64,000 nt of DNA, taken from positions 1 to 64,000 of the forward strand of contig CALWVV010000004.1 of assembly GCA_944385035.1 (NCBI GenBank), in the 5' to 3' direction. The translations under genes and the position numbers were made by a program. Below the pieces are notes generated by a model. That model did not search any database. It was given only the letters and a program-made list of their open reading frames with translations, and was not told the DNA's origin. This stretch comes from an uncultured Oscillospiraceae bacterium (GTDB lineage: Bacteria; Bacillota; Clostridia; Oscillospirales; Oscillospiraceae). This document shows, piece after piece, positions 14,571-22,617 of the stretch (position 1 is its first letter; every line of letters starts with the position of its first letter).

Positions 14571-15344
14571 ATGGAATGGTCGGAACTGATTCGGATTTGG
14601 GCGATTGTTTGCCCATTGGTGTTTTTAGGGGGGCTGGTGGACTCGGTGGCCGGCGGCGGGGGACTGATCACCCTGCCGGCCTATCTGCTGGCGGGTCTGC
14701 CCGCCCACAATGCCGCCGCCACCAACAAGTGCGGCAACGCCTTCGGTACGTTTCTGGCCACCGGCCGCTTTTTAAAGCGGGGACAGGTCCATATGCCCAG
14801 CGCCATTGCCGGCGGTATCGGAGCCCTGGTGGGGGCCTGGGTAGGGGCAAAGCTCAACATGATCATGCCGGAGCAGGTACTCTACTATCTGCTGCTGGCT
14901 GTGGTGCCGGTGATGGCGGTGTTTCTTATTTTCAAGCGGAACTTTGGCACGGAAAATCACTCCGATGCCTTTTCCAAGGGACAACTGCTGACCATGGCGC
15001 TGGGGATTGGCCTGGTCATTGGGGCCTATGACGGTTTCTTTGGCCCCGGTGCCGGGACATTCCTAATGCTGGCCTTTACCGGGCTTTGCAAATTTGATTT
15101 GCTTACCGCCTCGGGAAACACGAAGGTGGCCAACTCCGCCAGCAACCTGGCCTCCCTGGTGACCTTCGCACTGGCGGGCAAGGTGCTGTGGGCCATTGGA
15201 ATCCCGGCCGCCATCTGCGGCATTGCCGGAAATTACGTGGGGTCCGGCCTGGCGCTGAAGGGCGGGGCCAAAATCATCCGCCCTATGTTCTTTGTGGTCC
15301 TTTCCCTGCTGGTCATCCGGCTGGTCTATGACCTGGTGGCTTGA
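14571..15344 (+). CDS. TSUP family transporter (TauE/SafE)
   Basis: A 257-residue membrane protein with about eight spans. The N-terminal 'GGLVDSVAGGGGLITLPAYL' and 'NKCGNAFGT' and the mirrored C-terminal 'GAYDGFFGPGAGTF' and 'NTKVANSASNLASL' are the duplicated TauE/SafE motifs. TSUP proteins export sulfite or sulfoacetate-type organosulfonates or related anions; the substrate is unknown here. ATG at 14571 follows GGGAGAGAAGC. Same strand as rarA, 23 bp after it, and followed by a terminator. Confidence 0.9.
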   Translation: MEWSELIRIWAIVCPLVFLGGLVDSVAGGGGLITLPAYLLAGLPAHNAAATNKCGNAFGTFLATGRFLKRGQVHMPSAIAGGIGALVGAWVGAKLNMIMPEQVLYYLLLAVVPVMAVFLIFKRNFGTENHSDAFSKGQLLTMALGIGLVIGAYDGFFGPGAGTFLMLAFTGLCKFDLLTASGNTKVANSASNLASLVTFALAGKVLWAIGIPAAICGIAGNYVGSGLALKGGAKIIRPMFFVVLSLLVIRLVYDLVA

Positions 15345-15380
15345 GAGCGGCGAATTTTAGAAAAATACTTTTTATGTGAT

Positions 15381-15413
15381 AAGCCGGCCGTCTAGATAGA
15401 CGGCCGGCTTTCT
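15381..15413 (+). terminator. Terminator after the TSUP gene
   Basis: AAGCCGGCCGTCT pairs with AGACGGCCGGCTT, followed by TCTACGTT; short T-run, but the stem is perfect. Confidence 0.75.
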
Positions 15414-15426
15414 ACGTTATCTATGA

Positions 15427-15485
15427 AGGCAAAAGGAAGCTGCGTATAAAGTTCTTTTGCTTACTTTTCTTTCAAGAAAAGTAAG
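15427..15485 (-). repeat. Palindromic 3'-end element, copy 1 (supplies stop codon)
   Basis: On the minus strand a perfect palindrome CTTACTTTTCTT-GA-AAGAAAAGTAAG is followed by GCAAAAGAACTTTATACGCAGCTTCCTTTTGCC. The TGA at its centre is the stop of the DUF3810 gene. A related copy with a changed but still self-complementary stem (CAGCTTTCTT-GA-AAGAAAGCTG) lies at 35065-35122 and likewise ends the malic enzyme gene. Confidence 0.75.
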
Positions 15486-16566
15486 TGACCAGAAGATCTA
15501 CGCAGGAGCCGTAGGAACGGATGCCCAGTTCCTGATCGTTCCCCTTCAAAAAGCTGTCGTACACTTCAGCGGCCTTCTCCTCCACCGGGGAGGAGCGCTG
15601 GGCCCAGTAAGTGTTGTTGTCGTTCCAGTCGGTGGACAGTTCCGGAGTAAAGTACTCCTCCGCGATCCCATACCAGAGATCCGGAGCCACGGGGTAGAGG
15701 GCGTTGCACAGGTGGATCAGGCCCATGAGATAGCCGGAGTATTGAAAGACCAAATCGTCACTGGTCACACAGGCGGCAATGCCCACAAAGTTGGCCTCGT
15801 CCTCCAAAGCTACCATACGCTGATGGGACATCTCGTGGGCGATGGTAGCGGGGAGGAGGCAGAGGGGGGCATCCACATTCACGTTTGCTTCTCCGGTGAT
15901 GGGGGAGTAGATCCCGGTAAAGCCTAAAAGACTTTGAAGTTTAGAACATAGGAGAGGTTTTGCTTTCACCGATTTCATGGACAAGCAAGGGAATTCCCTT
16001 GACAGATTGTCATAAATAGAAACCCCTTGATCAAAGCACGTTGACCGGTCCTGTGCAAAATATCCGGCTTCGTCCCGCTCCACCTGGGTGGACAGCCGGG
16101 CGGCGTTCTGGGCAAAGAGCTCCGTGACCGCAGCTAACGTTTCTACGGAGTAGGGCTCTGTCTCCAGCCCGGAACGCTGGGAAAAGGAGGGGATATAGTA
16201 GGCGGCGTTCCACAGCCAGCACACGCCAGCCCAGATCCACAGAAAAACCGCCCCCAGAGCGCACAGCCGCCGGAGAAAGGAGAGGACTCCCTGCCCCCGG
16301 ACCAGCAGCACCACCGCCCGGACCAGCCAGATCAGGCAAAAGACCAGGAACAAAAGGAGCAGTACTTCTCCCACAGAAAAGGGAACCAGGGCGGTAAGCC
16401 GCCCCAATTGCTGTTCCAGAGGAGCCATCACTCCGAATACCCAGGCAGATAGGAGCTCTTGTCTGGAGTGAAGCAGTTCAAACAGGCAGATAAGCGCCAG
16501 GGGAAGCAAAACTGCGCCTCCCCAGCGCCAGAGGGGAGAAGACCGGCGAGAGGTGTTATCGTTCAT
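15472..16566 (-). CDS. DUF3810 domain membrane protein with HExxH
   Basis: A 364-residue protein with three N-terminal membrane spans (about residues 10-30, 60-80 and 98-118) and a large domain with 'ATIAHEMSHQRMV' (HExxH, about residue 225) and 'EDEANFVGIAAC', the DUF3810 signature; the family is predicted to be membrane-anchored zinc peptidases. The ATG at 16566 is used; the frame opens further up, but that extension overlaps tmcAL and is Pro/Arg-rich nonsense. The start overlaps the end of tmcAL by 11 bp, so the two are coupled. The last residues (VTYFS) and stop are encoded by the palindromic element. Confidence 0.85.
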   Translation of the reverse strand: MNDNTSRRSSPLWRWGGAVLLPLALICLFELLHSRQELLSAWVFGVMAPLEQQLGRLTALVPFSVGEVLLLLFLVFCLIWLVRAVVLLVRGQGVLSFLRRLCALGAVFLWIWAGVCWLWNAAYYIPSFSQRSGLETEPYSVETLAAVTELFAQNAARLSTQVERDEAGYFAQDRSTCFDQGVSIYDNLSREFPCLSMKSVKAKPLLCSKLQSLLGFTGIYSPITGEANVNVDAPLCLLPATIAHEMSHQRMVALEDEANFVGIAACVTSDDLVFQYSGYLMGLIHLCNALYPVAPDLWYGIAEEYFTPELSTDWNDNNTYWAQRSSPVEEKAAEVYDSFLKGNDQELGIRSYGSCVDLLVTYFS

Positions 16567-17824
16567 CAGGGGCCTCCTCCAGTACCACCGGGCCCGTCCG
16601 CCACTCCCGGCCAGGGGAAGGGACCGTCTCGAAGCACAGGTCATACAGGTCGGTACACCGGCTCTCCAATTCAAAGAGTCTCTGCCCTTCGGGAGAGAGG
16701 GTTCGGGCGTGGGCGGGTTTTGTGAGAATGGGCAGGGCGGCACGCTCCTTCATGTCCCGGAGCAGCCCCCGGCCTCGCGTGTTGATCCCCAATACCCGAA
16801 GATAAGGGGGCTTGTCCGGAATCTCTGCCTGTATGATGCCCAAGTAGGCCCGGAGGATGAGTCTGCGCAGGCGAGCATGCGTAAAGCGCTTCACCTTTAC
16901 AAGATTAAAGAACTCCTGAACGCTGACACAGGTCCGTCCGGCCCGTTCCAGACGCTGGGGGAGCCCCTCTGCCTGACCGGAGTCGGGGAGGCGGGCCCAG
17001 TCCTCGGCAGTCATTGTCCGGAGTTTGGCCAGAATGGCCCGCTCCACCCGTTCCAGGCCGGGCAGGCCCACCGTGTTTCCTTCCAACAGGGCACGGGCCG
17101 CTGGGACCAGATAGGGTTTTGCCTGGTCCCAATGGCCCTCCACGAGTTCCATGCGCAGTTGGGTGGCGGAGACAAACTGGGGCATAGGCATAGCAGTAGG
17201 ATCAGACAGAGAATTGCCGCCCTGGTCTCTGACGACGACCACTCCGTTGTGCTGTGCCCCCCGGCGCTGGATGGTCATGGGACAGATGGAGGAGTGAAGG
17301 GCATCCAGAGAGCGGATATATTCAATGCCAAGATTGTTGTTAGGACGGGCGAGGGGGGAGGCGGCCTCCGCTCCCAAGATAGCCTCTGCCGCCTTCTGGC
17401 GGCACTGGGCGAAGGGAAGGCCCGTATCTGCCAGCTTTTTTATGTTCTCCTGACAGGATGGGGAGCTCAGGCAGCGGGCAATTTGAACCAGAGACTCTGT
17501 GGAGCCGCATTCGCTGCCGAAGGAGAGATGATCGACCAGTCCGGAGGCATCCAACAGAGTTACCGCGCCCCGCGCAAATCCTTCTGCGGACGCGGTGGCC
17601 CATACGGTGGGAAGTTCCAACACCAGGTCCGCGCCCCCCATGAGAGCCATTTTAGCGCGCAGCCACTTGTCTGCAATGGCACAGTCCGCCTGCTGGACCC
17701 AATTGCCACTCATTACGATGACCACCGCACTGTCTGCGCCGACCAGACGGCGGCTCTCCTGGATCTGATATGCGTGGCCGGAATGAAAGGGATTGTACTC
17801 GGCAACGATGCCAATTACCTGCAT
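16556..17824 (-). CDS. tmcAL: tRNA(Met) cytidine acetate ligase TmcAL
   Basis: A 422-residue protein starting 'MQVIGIVAEYNPFHSGHAYQ', with the nucleotidyltransferase-superfamily HxGH motif (HSGH at about residue 14-17), 'VVIVMSGNWVQQ' and 'KMALMGGADLVLELP', all specific for TmcAL (formerly YlbM/DUF795). The enzyme activates acetate with ATP and acetylates N4 of the wobble cytidine of elongator tRNA-Met. The ATG at 17824 has GGAGGTCAACCTC-type context upstream on the minus strand. It is co-transcribed with the DUF3810 gene. Confidence 0.92.
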   Translation of the reverse strand: MQVIGIVAEYNPFHSGHAYQIQESRRLVGADSAVVIVMSGNWVQQADCAIADKWLRAKMALMGGADLVLELPTVWATASAEGFARGAVTLLDASGLVDHLSFGSECGSTESLVQIARCLSSPSCQENIKKLADTGLPFAQCRQKAAEAILGAEAASPLARPNNNLGIEYIRSLDALHSSICPMTIQRRGAQHNGVVVVRDQGGNSLSDPTAMPMPQFVSATQLRMELVEGHWDQAKPYLVPAARALLEGNTVGLPGLERVERAILAKLRTMTAEDWARLPDSGQAEGLPQRLERAGRTCVSVQEFFNLVKVKRFTHARLRRLILRAYLGIIQAEIPDKPPYLRVLGINTRGRGLLRDMKERAALPILTKPAHARTLSPEGQRLFELESRCTDLYDLCFETVPSPGREWRTGPVVLEEAPDER

Positions 17825-17871
17825 GAGGTTGACCTCCTGATGGAATATCTTCCTTTTTTTTCGAAAAGTGG

Positions 17872-17900
17872 TTGTCTTTCCAGCTAAAGCGCTGTATCAT
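17872..17900 (+). promoter_or_regulatory. SigmaA-type promoter for ackA
   Basis: TTGTCT (17872-17877), 17-bp spacer, TATCAT (17895-17900), about 95 bp before ackA. Confidence 0.65.
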
Positions 17901-17996
17901 AGTTTTATAAACTGGGCGCGCCTTTATTTTATTACATTCTGGACGGTAAGGCAACCCGACGAAATTTAAAATTGAATTGTGAAGGAGACGATTCCC

Positions 17997-19193
17997 ATGA
18001 ACATTCTGGTGATCAATGCGGGCAGTTCTTCCCTGAAGTACCAGCTGCTCAACCCCGAGACTCAGCAGGTGCTGGCCAAGGGCCTGTGTGAGCGGATCGG
18101 CATTGACGGCAAGTTCACCTATAAGCCCGATGGCAAGCAGGTCATCAAGGAGGCCGATGTGGCCATGCCCACCCACTCCGAGGCTATCCAGGCCGTGCTC
18201 AACGCTCTGGTAGACCCTGAGAACGGCGTGATCGGCTCCATGAAGGAGATCGACGCGGTGGGTCACCGTGTGGTTCACGGCGGCGAGAAGTTTGCCAAGA
18301 GCGTGCTCATTACCGACGAGGTCATGGCTGCTATCGAGGAGTGCAACCCCCTGGCTCCTCTGCATAACCCCGCTAATATCATTGGTATCAAGGCCTGTCA
18401 GGCTCTTATGCCTAACACCCCTATGGTGGCTGTGTTCGACACCGCTTTCCACCAGACCATGCCCCCCGTGGCCTACACCTATGCGCTTCCCTATGAGTAT
18501 TATACCCAGGATAAGGTCCGCCGCTACGGCTTCCATGGCACCTCCCACAAGTATGTGGCCGGCCGGGCCGCTGCCATGCTGGGCAAGCCCGTTGAGGAGC
18601 TGAAGCTGATCTCCTGCCACCTGGGTAATGGTTCCTCCGTCACCGCCATCGATGGCGGCAAGAGCGTGGATACCTCCATGGGCTTCACGCCTTTGGCTGG
18701 TCTGCCCATGGGCACCCGTTCCGGTGACCTGGACGCCGGTATCCTGGAGTACCTGATGAAAAAGCACGGCTATTCCATCGATGAGATGCTCAATATCCTG
18801 AACAAGAAGTCCGGCGTGCTGGGCATTTCCGGTGTGTCCTCCGACTTCCGTGACCTGGAGGATGCTGCTCCCAAGGGCAACCAGCGGGCTCAGCTGGCGC
18901 TGGATTCCTTCGACTACAACGTAAAGAAGCTCATCGGTGCCTATGCTGCCGCCATGGGCGGGGTGGACGCCATCATCTTCACGGCCGGCGTGGGCGAGAA
19001 TGGCCCCGATACCCGTGCCAATGCGGTTTCCGGCCTGGAGTATATGGGTGTGAAGCTGGACGCTGAGAAGAACAAGGTCCGCGGCAAGGAAGCAGATGTA
19101 TCTGCGGATGACGCCAAGGTCCGGGTCCTGGTCATCCCCACCAATGAGGAGCTTATGATCGCCATGGATACTGCCGCTCTGGTGAAGGGCTGA
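17997..19193 (+). CDS. ackA: Acetate kinase
   Basis: A 398-residue protein, full family length. Motifs: '[15 protein letters not shown]' (phosphate 1), '[10 protein letters not shown]' (about 86), '[10 protein letters not shown]' with catalytic Asp, '[10 protein letters not shown]', '[10 protein letters not shown]', '[16 protein letters not shown]' and 'FTAGVGENG'. It interconverts acetyl-phosphate + ADP and acetate + ATP, the last step of fermentative acetate formation. The ATG at 17997 follows GAAGGAG; codon use is optimised, suggesting high expression. There is no pta next to it. Its last 63 bp are repeated downstream (19325-19387). Confidence 0.97.
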   Translation: MNILVINAGSSSLKYQLLNPETQQVLAKGLCERIGIDGKFTYKPDGKQVIKEADVAMPTHSEAIQAVLNALVDPENGVIGSMKEIDAVGHRVVHGGEKFAKSVLITDEVMAAIEECNPLAPLHNPANIIGIKACQALMPNTPMVAVFDTAFHQTMPPVAYTYALPYEYYTQDKVRRYGFHGTSHKYVAGRAAAMLGKPVEELKLISCHLGNGSSVTAIDGGKSVDTSMGFTPLAGLPMGTRSGDLDAGILEYLMKKHGYSIDEMLNILNKKSGVLGISGVSSDFRDLEDAAPKGNQRAQLALDSFDYNVKKLIGAYAAAMGGVDAIIFTAGVGENGPDTRANAVSGLEYMGVKLDAEKNKVRGKEADVSADDAKVRVLVIPTNEELMIAMDTAALVKG

Positions 19194-19195
19194 GC
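19133..19195 (+). repeat. 63-bp direct repeat, copy 1 (native ackA 3' end)
   Basis: Begins CATCCCCACCAATGAGGAGC within ackA and runs through its TGA stop plus two bases; identical to 19325-19387. Confidence 0.92.
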
Positions 19196-19211
19196 AGCAC
19201 TGTAATTTCCC

Positions 19212-19334
19212 GGTGGGGATGACCTGAAATTGCCGCTGTGCGGCAATTTGCGCAGGGCGAATTCACTTCGCCCGAGCATTGGAAGGAAAGGGCCCCCAAA
19301 CACATGCCCTCATGTATTTGGGAACATCCCCACC
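19212..19334 (+). other. Hairpin-rich insert between the ackA tail copies
   Basis: GGTGGGGATG (19212-19221) pairs with CATCCCCACC (19325-19334), closing three hairpins: AAATTGCCG/CGGCAATTT (19228-19249), GGGCGAA/TTCGCCC (19255-19273) and CCCAAACACATG/CATGTATTTGGG (19295-19322). The left arm GGTGGGGATGACC is an inverted copy of 13 bp of ackA itself (19131-19143 region). The layout is that of a small folded RNA or a DNA element formed by template switching. Confidence 0.6.
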
Positions 19335-19387
19335 AATGAGGAGCTTATGATCGCCATGGATACTGCCGCTCTGGTGAAGGGCTGAGC
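19325..19387 (+). repeat. 63-bp direct repeat, copy 2 (duplicated ackA tail)
   Basis: Exact copy of the ackA 3' end including its stop codon, 192 bp downstream of copy 1; non-coding by position. Confidence 0.92.
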
Positions 19388-19430
19388 GGTTCCATCCATG
19401 TAAAGCACGTTTCTGACAATCCCAGACCTT

Positions 19431-19468
19431 AAGGGCTCCCGGCAGAAGCCGGGGGCCCTTTCTTTCTC
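19431..19468 (+). terminator. ackA terminator
   Basis: AAGGGCTCCCGGC pairs with GCCGGGGGCCCTT around AGAA, followed by TCTTTCT. It lies beyond the duplicated tail, so both copies should be in the ackA mRNA. Confidence 0.8.
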
Positions 19469-19542
19469 CTGCTGCCGTGTCCGTTGACAATTACAAAAAT
19501 ACCATATTATAATGGAGCAAGAACAATAACGGGGGAACTGGT

Positions 19543-19743
19543 ATGGATATCCATGTAAATGACATATTAAAAATGAAGAAAGCCCACCCCTGCGGAAGTC
19601 AGGAATGGCTTGTCCTTCGGGTTGGGATGGATTTTAAAATCCGCTGCCAGGGCTGCGGCCACGAGGTCATGCTGCCCCGGAGCAAAGTGGAGAAGAATAT
19701 CCGAAAAGTTATGCGGGAGGGGCAGTACATCGATCTGCCCTGA
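19543..19743 (+). CDS. DUF951 family protein
   Basis: A 66-residue protein starting MDIHVNDILKMKKAHPCG, with 'FKIRCQGCGHEVMLPRS' (CxxC zinc knuckle-like) and 'VEKNIRKV', the full DUF951 pattern. The fold is a small beta-barrel with nucleic-acid-binding character predicted in the literature for the family; the role is unknown. ATG at 19543 is preceded by GGGGGAACTGGT. Directly followed (10 bp) by a radical-SAM gene on the same strand. Confidence 0.92.
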   Translation: MDIHVNDILKMKKAHPCGSQEWLVLRVGMDFKIRCQGCGHEVMLPRSKVEKNIRKVMREGQYIDLP

Positions 19744-19753
19744 GAAAGGATGA

Positions 19754-20647
19754 ATGAACATGCGTTATGACAGCGACCTGCTGTACCGGCCGCCGGGGGA
19801 GTGGAAGAGCTACCTGCTCCAGTGTACCATCGGCTGTTCCAACAACCAGTGCACCTTCTGCGGGATGTACAAGGAGAAGAAATTCCGCCTTCGGCCCGTG
19901 GAGGAGATTTTAGAGGATATTGACATGGCCAGGGACTACTATGGCCCCGGCCTTGAGCGAGTATTCCTGATGGACGGAGACGCCATCATTATGAAAACGG
20001 AGGATCTGCTCCGGGTGCTTCATAAGCTCTATGAGACCTTCCCACACCTGGAAAAGGTGACCCTCTATGCAGGCCCCAAGAGTACGCTGGCCAAGACCCC
20101 GGAAGAGCTGAAGGCCCTGCATGAGGCCGGGCTTTCCCGTGCCTATCTGGGAGTGGAGAGCGGCAGCGATACGGTATTGAAGTTTATTCATAAGGGAGTT
20201 ACGGCCAAGGAGATGCTTCTGGCGGGTCAGCGGCTGGTGGAGGCAGGCATCGATCTCTGGGTCACCGTGATTTTGGGCATGACCGGAGCCAGAGGAGAGG
20301 GCGGCGACTGGGAGGAGCACATCCGCTCCACCGCTCAGATGATCAACGATATGAAGCCGCGCCACCTGTCCGCTATGACCTTTGCCCCCGCCAAAGGCAC
20401 CCCGCTGGGAGAGGATGTGCTGGCCGGGAGATTTGAGGTCTGTTCGCCCGACCATATTCTGGAGGAGTGCCGTCTGCTGGTGGAGCTGCTGGACGTGAAC
20501 CCGCTGCATTTTACCAGCAATCACGCTTCCAATTACCTGCCTCTAAAAGGAGGCCTGCCGGAAGACCGGGAGAAGTTTCTTTCTCTGATTGACCAGGCTC
20601 TGGAGGGGAAAATCCGTCTTCGGAAAACGCTGAATCGAGGAATTTAA
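19754..20647 (+). CDS. Radical SAM protein (elongator-protein-3/MiaB-like fold)
   Basis: A 297-residue protein. The cluster motif is 'CTIGCSNNQCTFCGM' (cysteines with C-x3-C-x4-C-x2-C spacing, three of them being the [4Fe-4S] ligands, about residues 24-36). Then come 'VFLMDGDA', 'VTLYAGPKS', 'LSRAYLGVESGSDTVL' (Elp3/NifB-type ExGxDxxL) and 'TVILGMTG'. The family, present in many anaerobes, lacks an auxiliary cluster domain and has no assigned substrate. ATG at 19754 (MNMRYD) follows AGAAAGGA. It shares a transcript with DUF951. Confidence 0.88.
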   Translation: MNMRYDSDLLYRPPGEWKSYLLQCTIGCSNNQCTFCGMYKEKKFRLRPVEEILEDIDMARDYYGPGLERVFLMDGDAIIMKTEDLLRVLHKLYETFPHLEKVTLYAGPKSTLAKTPEELKALHEAGLSRAYLGVESGSDTVLKFIHKGVTAKEMLLAGQRLVEAGIDLWVTVILGMTGARGEGGDWEEHIRSTAQMINDMKPRHLSAMTFAPAKGTPLGEDVLAGRFEVCSPDHILEECRLLVELLDVNPLHFTSNHASNYLPLKGGLPEDREKFLSLIDQALEGKIRLRKTLNRGI

Positions 20648-20656
20648 TGATTTGCT

Positions 20657-20704
20657 GCAGGCGTCCGCCTTTCGGGAAAAGCACCGGGAGACGGACGCTT
20701 TTTG
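20657..20704 (+). terminator. Terminator after the radical-SAM gene
   Basis: GGCGTCCG pairs with CGGACGC across a long CCTTTCGGGA...CACCGGGAGA inner stem, followed by TTTTTGC. Confidence 0.75.
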
Positions 20705-20826
20705 CTGGGAAAGCAAGTTCACATAATATGTCGATAAACCATAAAAACAAGGAGAAATCTGCCTATTCTTAAATAAATTATATAAAATGCACAAGCGCCG
20801 ACAATTATTTATGGGCAATTTTGCCC

Positions 20827-20855
20827 TTGTTTTGACCGGTCAGATTGGTTACAAT
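20827..20855 (+). promoter_or_regulatory. Promoter for the SleB-type hydrolase
   Basis: TTGTTT (20827-20832), 17-bp spacer, TACAAT (20850-20855). The rest of the 285-bp gap 20648-20932 holds the upstream terminator and an AT-rich leader with no other feature I can support. Confidence 0.6.
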
Positions 20856-20932
20856 GTGGTAACAAAAGTAACAACAGTTGCTTTTGCGTGTCACCAATTT
20901 GTAAAAAATTTAAAGCAAAGGAGTGAAGACAA

Positions 20933-21946
20933 ATAGTACGCAAGCTTTTCTTCGTACCGCTGTGTGCGTTTGCCTTACTCCTCCTGATGGGCGCGTCGAC
21001 TGCCCCCCAGCAGTCCGCTGCCCTGCTGGCAGAGGAGGAGAGCGCCGTGCTCGATGAGCAGGCGCTTGATACTGAATCCCAGGTTTCTTATGAGTCGATG
21101 GAATCCATCGGCGGAGGCAAACTGGGGAACGCCGAGATCTCCGAGCAGGTCTCTCTGGCTGAGATGACCGAAGAGGCAGAGGCGGAAGAACAGCAGCAGG
21201 TGGCTGCTGGAGACCAGACACTGTTCATTGATGGTGTCGCGGCTCCCACCAACCTGGGCAAATTCCAAAAAAACGGCGTTACCTATGTGGCGCTGGCTCC
21301 TATGGCCCAGGCCCTGGAGCCCAGCGTGGAAATTGGCTGGGACGGTTCCACCGTCAAGCTCTATACCAGCCGCCTGGCCCTGAGTGCCAAAGTGGGCCAG
21401 CTTTATCTGGTGGCCAATGGCCGTTATCTCTACCTTCCTGAGGGAGTTCAGTTGGTAAACAACATGGTGACCGTTCCCCTCTCAGCTGTGGTAGAGGCAT
21501 TTGATGCAAAGCTTTCCTGGGATGGTACCAGCGGCACCATTCACATTACACGGGGGAGCGGCGGCATCCAGTCCGGTGACAGCTATTACGATCAGGAGGA
21601 CCTCTTCTGGCTGTCTCGGCTTATTTACGCAGAGAGCGGCAATCAGCCCCTGGAGGGGCAGATGGCCGTGGGTAATGTGGTGATGAATCGGGTAGCCAGC
21701 CCCGTTTATCCCAATACCGTTCAGGGTGTTCTGGCGCAGAAGAACCAGTTCAGCACCTATAAGTCCGGCGCTCTTGCCAACCGTACCCCTAACCAGAGCA
21801 GCATCATTGCCGCAAAGCTGGTGTTGGACGGCGGCGAGGTGGCCGAGACCGACGGTGCGCTGTACTTCGACTCCAGCTCCAACAGCTGGGCCTCCCGCAA
21901 CCGGGAGTTTGCCGCTGTACTGGGCGGACATAAATTCTATTATTGA
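20933..21946 (+). CDS. Secreted cell-wall hydrolase: copper-amine-oxidase-like domain + SleB (Hydrolase_2)
   Basis: Three parts: a signal peptide-like start (VRKLFFVPLCAFALLLLMGA), a copper-amine-oxidase N-terminal-like beta domain (about residues 95-205, 'FIDGVAAP', 'VTVPLSAVVEAF'), and a C-terminal SleB/CwlJ domain ('LSRLIYAESGNQPLEGQMAV' with the catalytic Glu, then 'NVVMNRV' and 'GALYF'). SleB-type enzymes degrade spore cortex or vegetative peptidoglycan. The only Shine-Dalgarno (AAAGGAG, 20916-20922) is nine or so bases before an ATA codon at 20933, the only position that keeps the signal peptide; the first in-frame ATG (20987) would remove it. In-frame TGA at 20924-20926 rules out an earlier start. 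I set the start at ATA with reservation. Confidence 0.82.
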   Translation: MVRKLFFVPLCAFALLLLMGASTAPQQSAALLAEEESAVLDEQALDTESQVSYESMESIGGGKLGNAEISEQVSLAEMTEEAEAEEQQQVAAGDQTLFIDGVAAPTNLGKFQKNGVTYVALAPMAQALEPSVEIGWDGSTVKLYTSRLALSAKVGQLYLVANGRYLYLPEGVQLVNNMVTVPLSAVVEAFDAKLSWDGTSGTIHITRGSGGIQSGDSYYDQEDLFWLSRLIYAESGNQPLEGQMAVGNVVMNRVASPVYPNTVQGVLAQKNQFSTYKSGALANRTPNQSSIIAAKLVLDGGEVAETDGALYFDSSSNSWASRNREFAAVLGGHKFYY

Positions 21947-21947
21947 T

Positions 21948-21978
21948 AAAAAAAGACCGCTTCGGCGGTCTTTTTTTA
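21948..21978 (+). terminator. Terminator after the SleB-type gene
   Basis: AAAAGACCGC-TTC-GGCGGTCTTTTTTT: short, strong stem with a T7 run. Confidence 0.88.
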
Positions 21979-22099
21979 TGGGGAAGAAAAAGGAAAATTA
22001 TAAATTAGGGGTTTCTTTTTTGTATATTCATGTATATAATAATGGATGATATACTAAGAGAACAACACAGCCCAAAAGCAGGGTGGGAGGATACCGAAT

Positions 22100-22615
22100 A
22101 TGACAAGAAGCAATGCCCGTGAAATCGCGGTACATATGATTTTTTCCCTGAGCTTCGGCAATCAGAGTGCCCAGGAGCTGCTGGACAGCCAGCTGACTCA
22201 CGAGCGTTTCCGGGAGCTGGCAGAGGATATGCCTCTGTATGCCCAGTACCCCAACGAAAAGCAGGAGAAGTACATCCGGGAGTTGGTCCAGGGTGTGTTT
22301 TTCCATGGGCCTGAGCTGGACGACTGCATCAGCCGCTATGCCAAGGGCTGGTCCTTTGCCCGCATTCCCCGCATGGCCTCTGCCATTATGCGTACTGCCA
22401 TGTATGAGGTACTCTATATGCCCGATGTGCCCAATGCCGCAGCCATCAACGAAGCGGTGGAAATCGCCAAGAATTATGAGCCTCAGGAGGTAGTTGCCTT
22501 CCTGAACGGTATTCTGGGTACCTTTGTGCGGGAGGAGTGCCAGGACAATGTCTCGGACAAGCAGCCGGAGGCTTCTCAGGAAAAGACAGAGCCCAAGGCG
22601 GAGACGGAGATTTGA
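22100..22615 (+). CDS. nusB: Transcription antitermination factor NusB
   Basis: A 171-residue protein with the NusB pattern: N-terminal 'SNAREIAVHMIFSLSF' (RNA-binding Arg-rich helix), 'YIRELVQGVF', 'IPRMASAIMRTAMYEVLY' and 'VPNAAAINEAVEIAKNY', 'FLNGILG'. NusB with NusE (S10) binds boxA of rRNA operons and prevents premature termination. A charged C-terminal tail of about 25 residues ('KQPEASQEKTEPKAETE') extends beyond the usual end. It begins the run nusB-TsaD-like-xseA-xseB-ispA that is common in Clostridia. Start follows GGGAGGATACCGAAT. Confidence 0.92.
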   Translation: MTRSNAREIAVHMIFSLSFGNQSAQELLDSQLTHERFRELAEDMPLYAQYPNEKQEKYIRELVQGVFFHGPELDDCISRYAKGWSFARIPRMASAIMRTAMYEVLYMPDVPNAAAINEAVEIAKNYEPQEVVAFLNGILGTFVREECQDNVSDKQPEASQEKTEPKAETEI

Positions 22616-22617
22616 CT

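Noticed and set aside
16553..17887. A 444-codon plus-strand open frame
   Set aside because: Antisense of tmcAL, whose HxGH and other motifs clearly mark the minus strand as coding.
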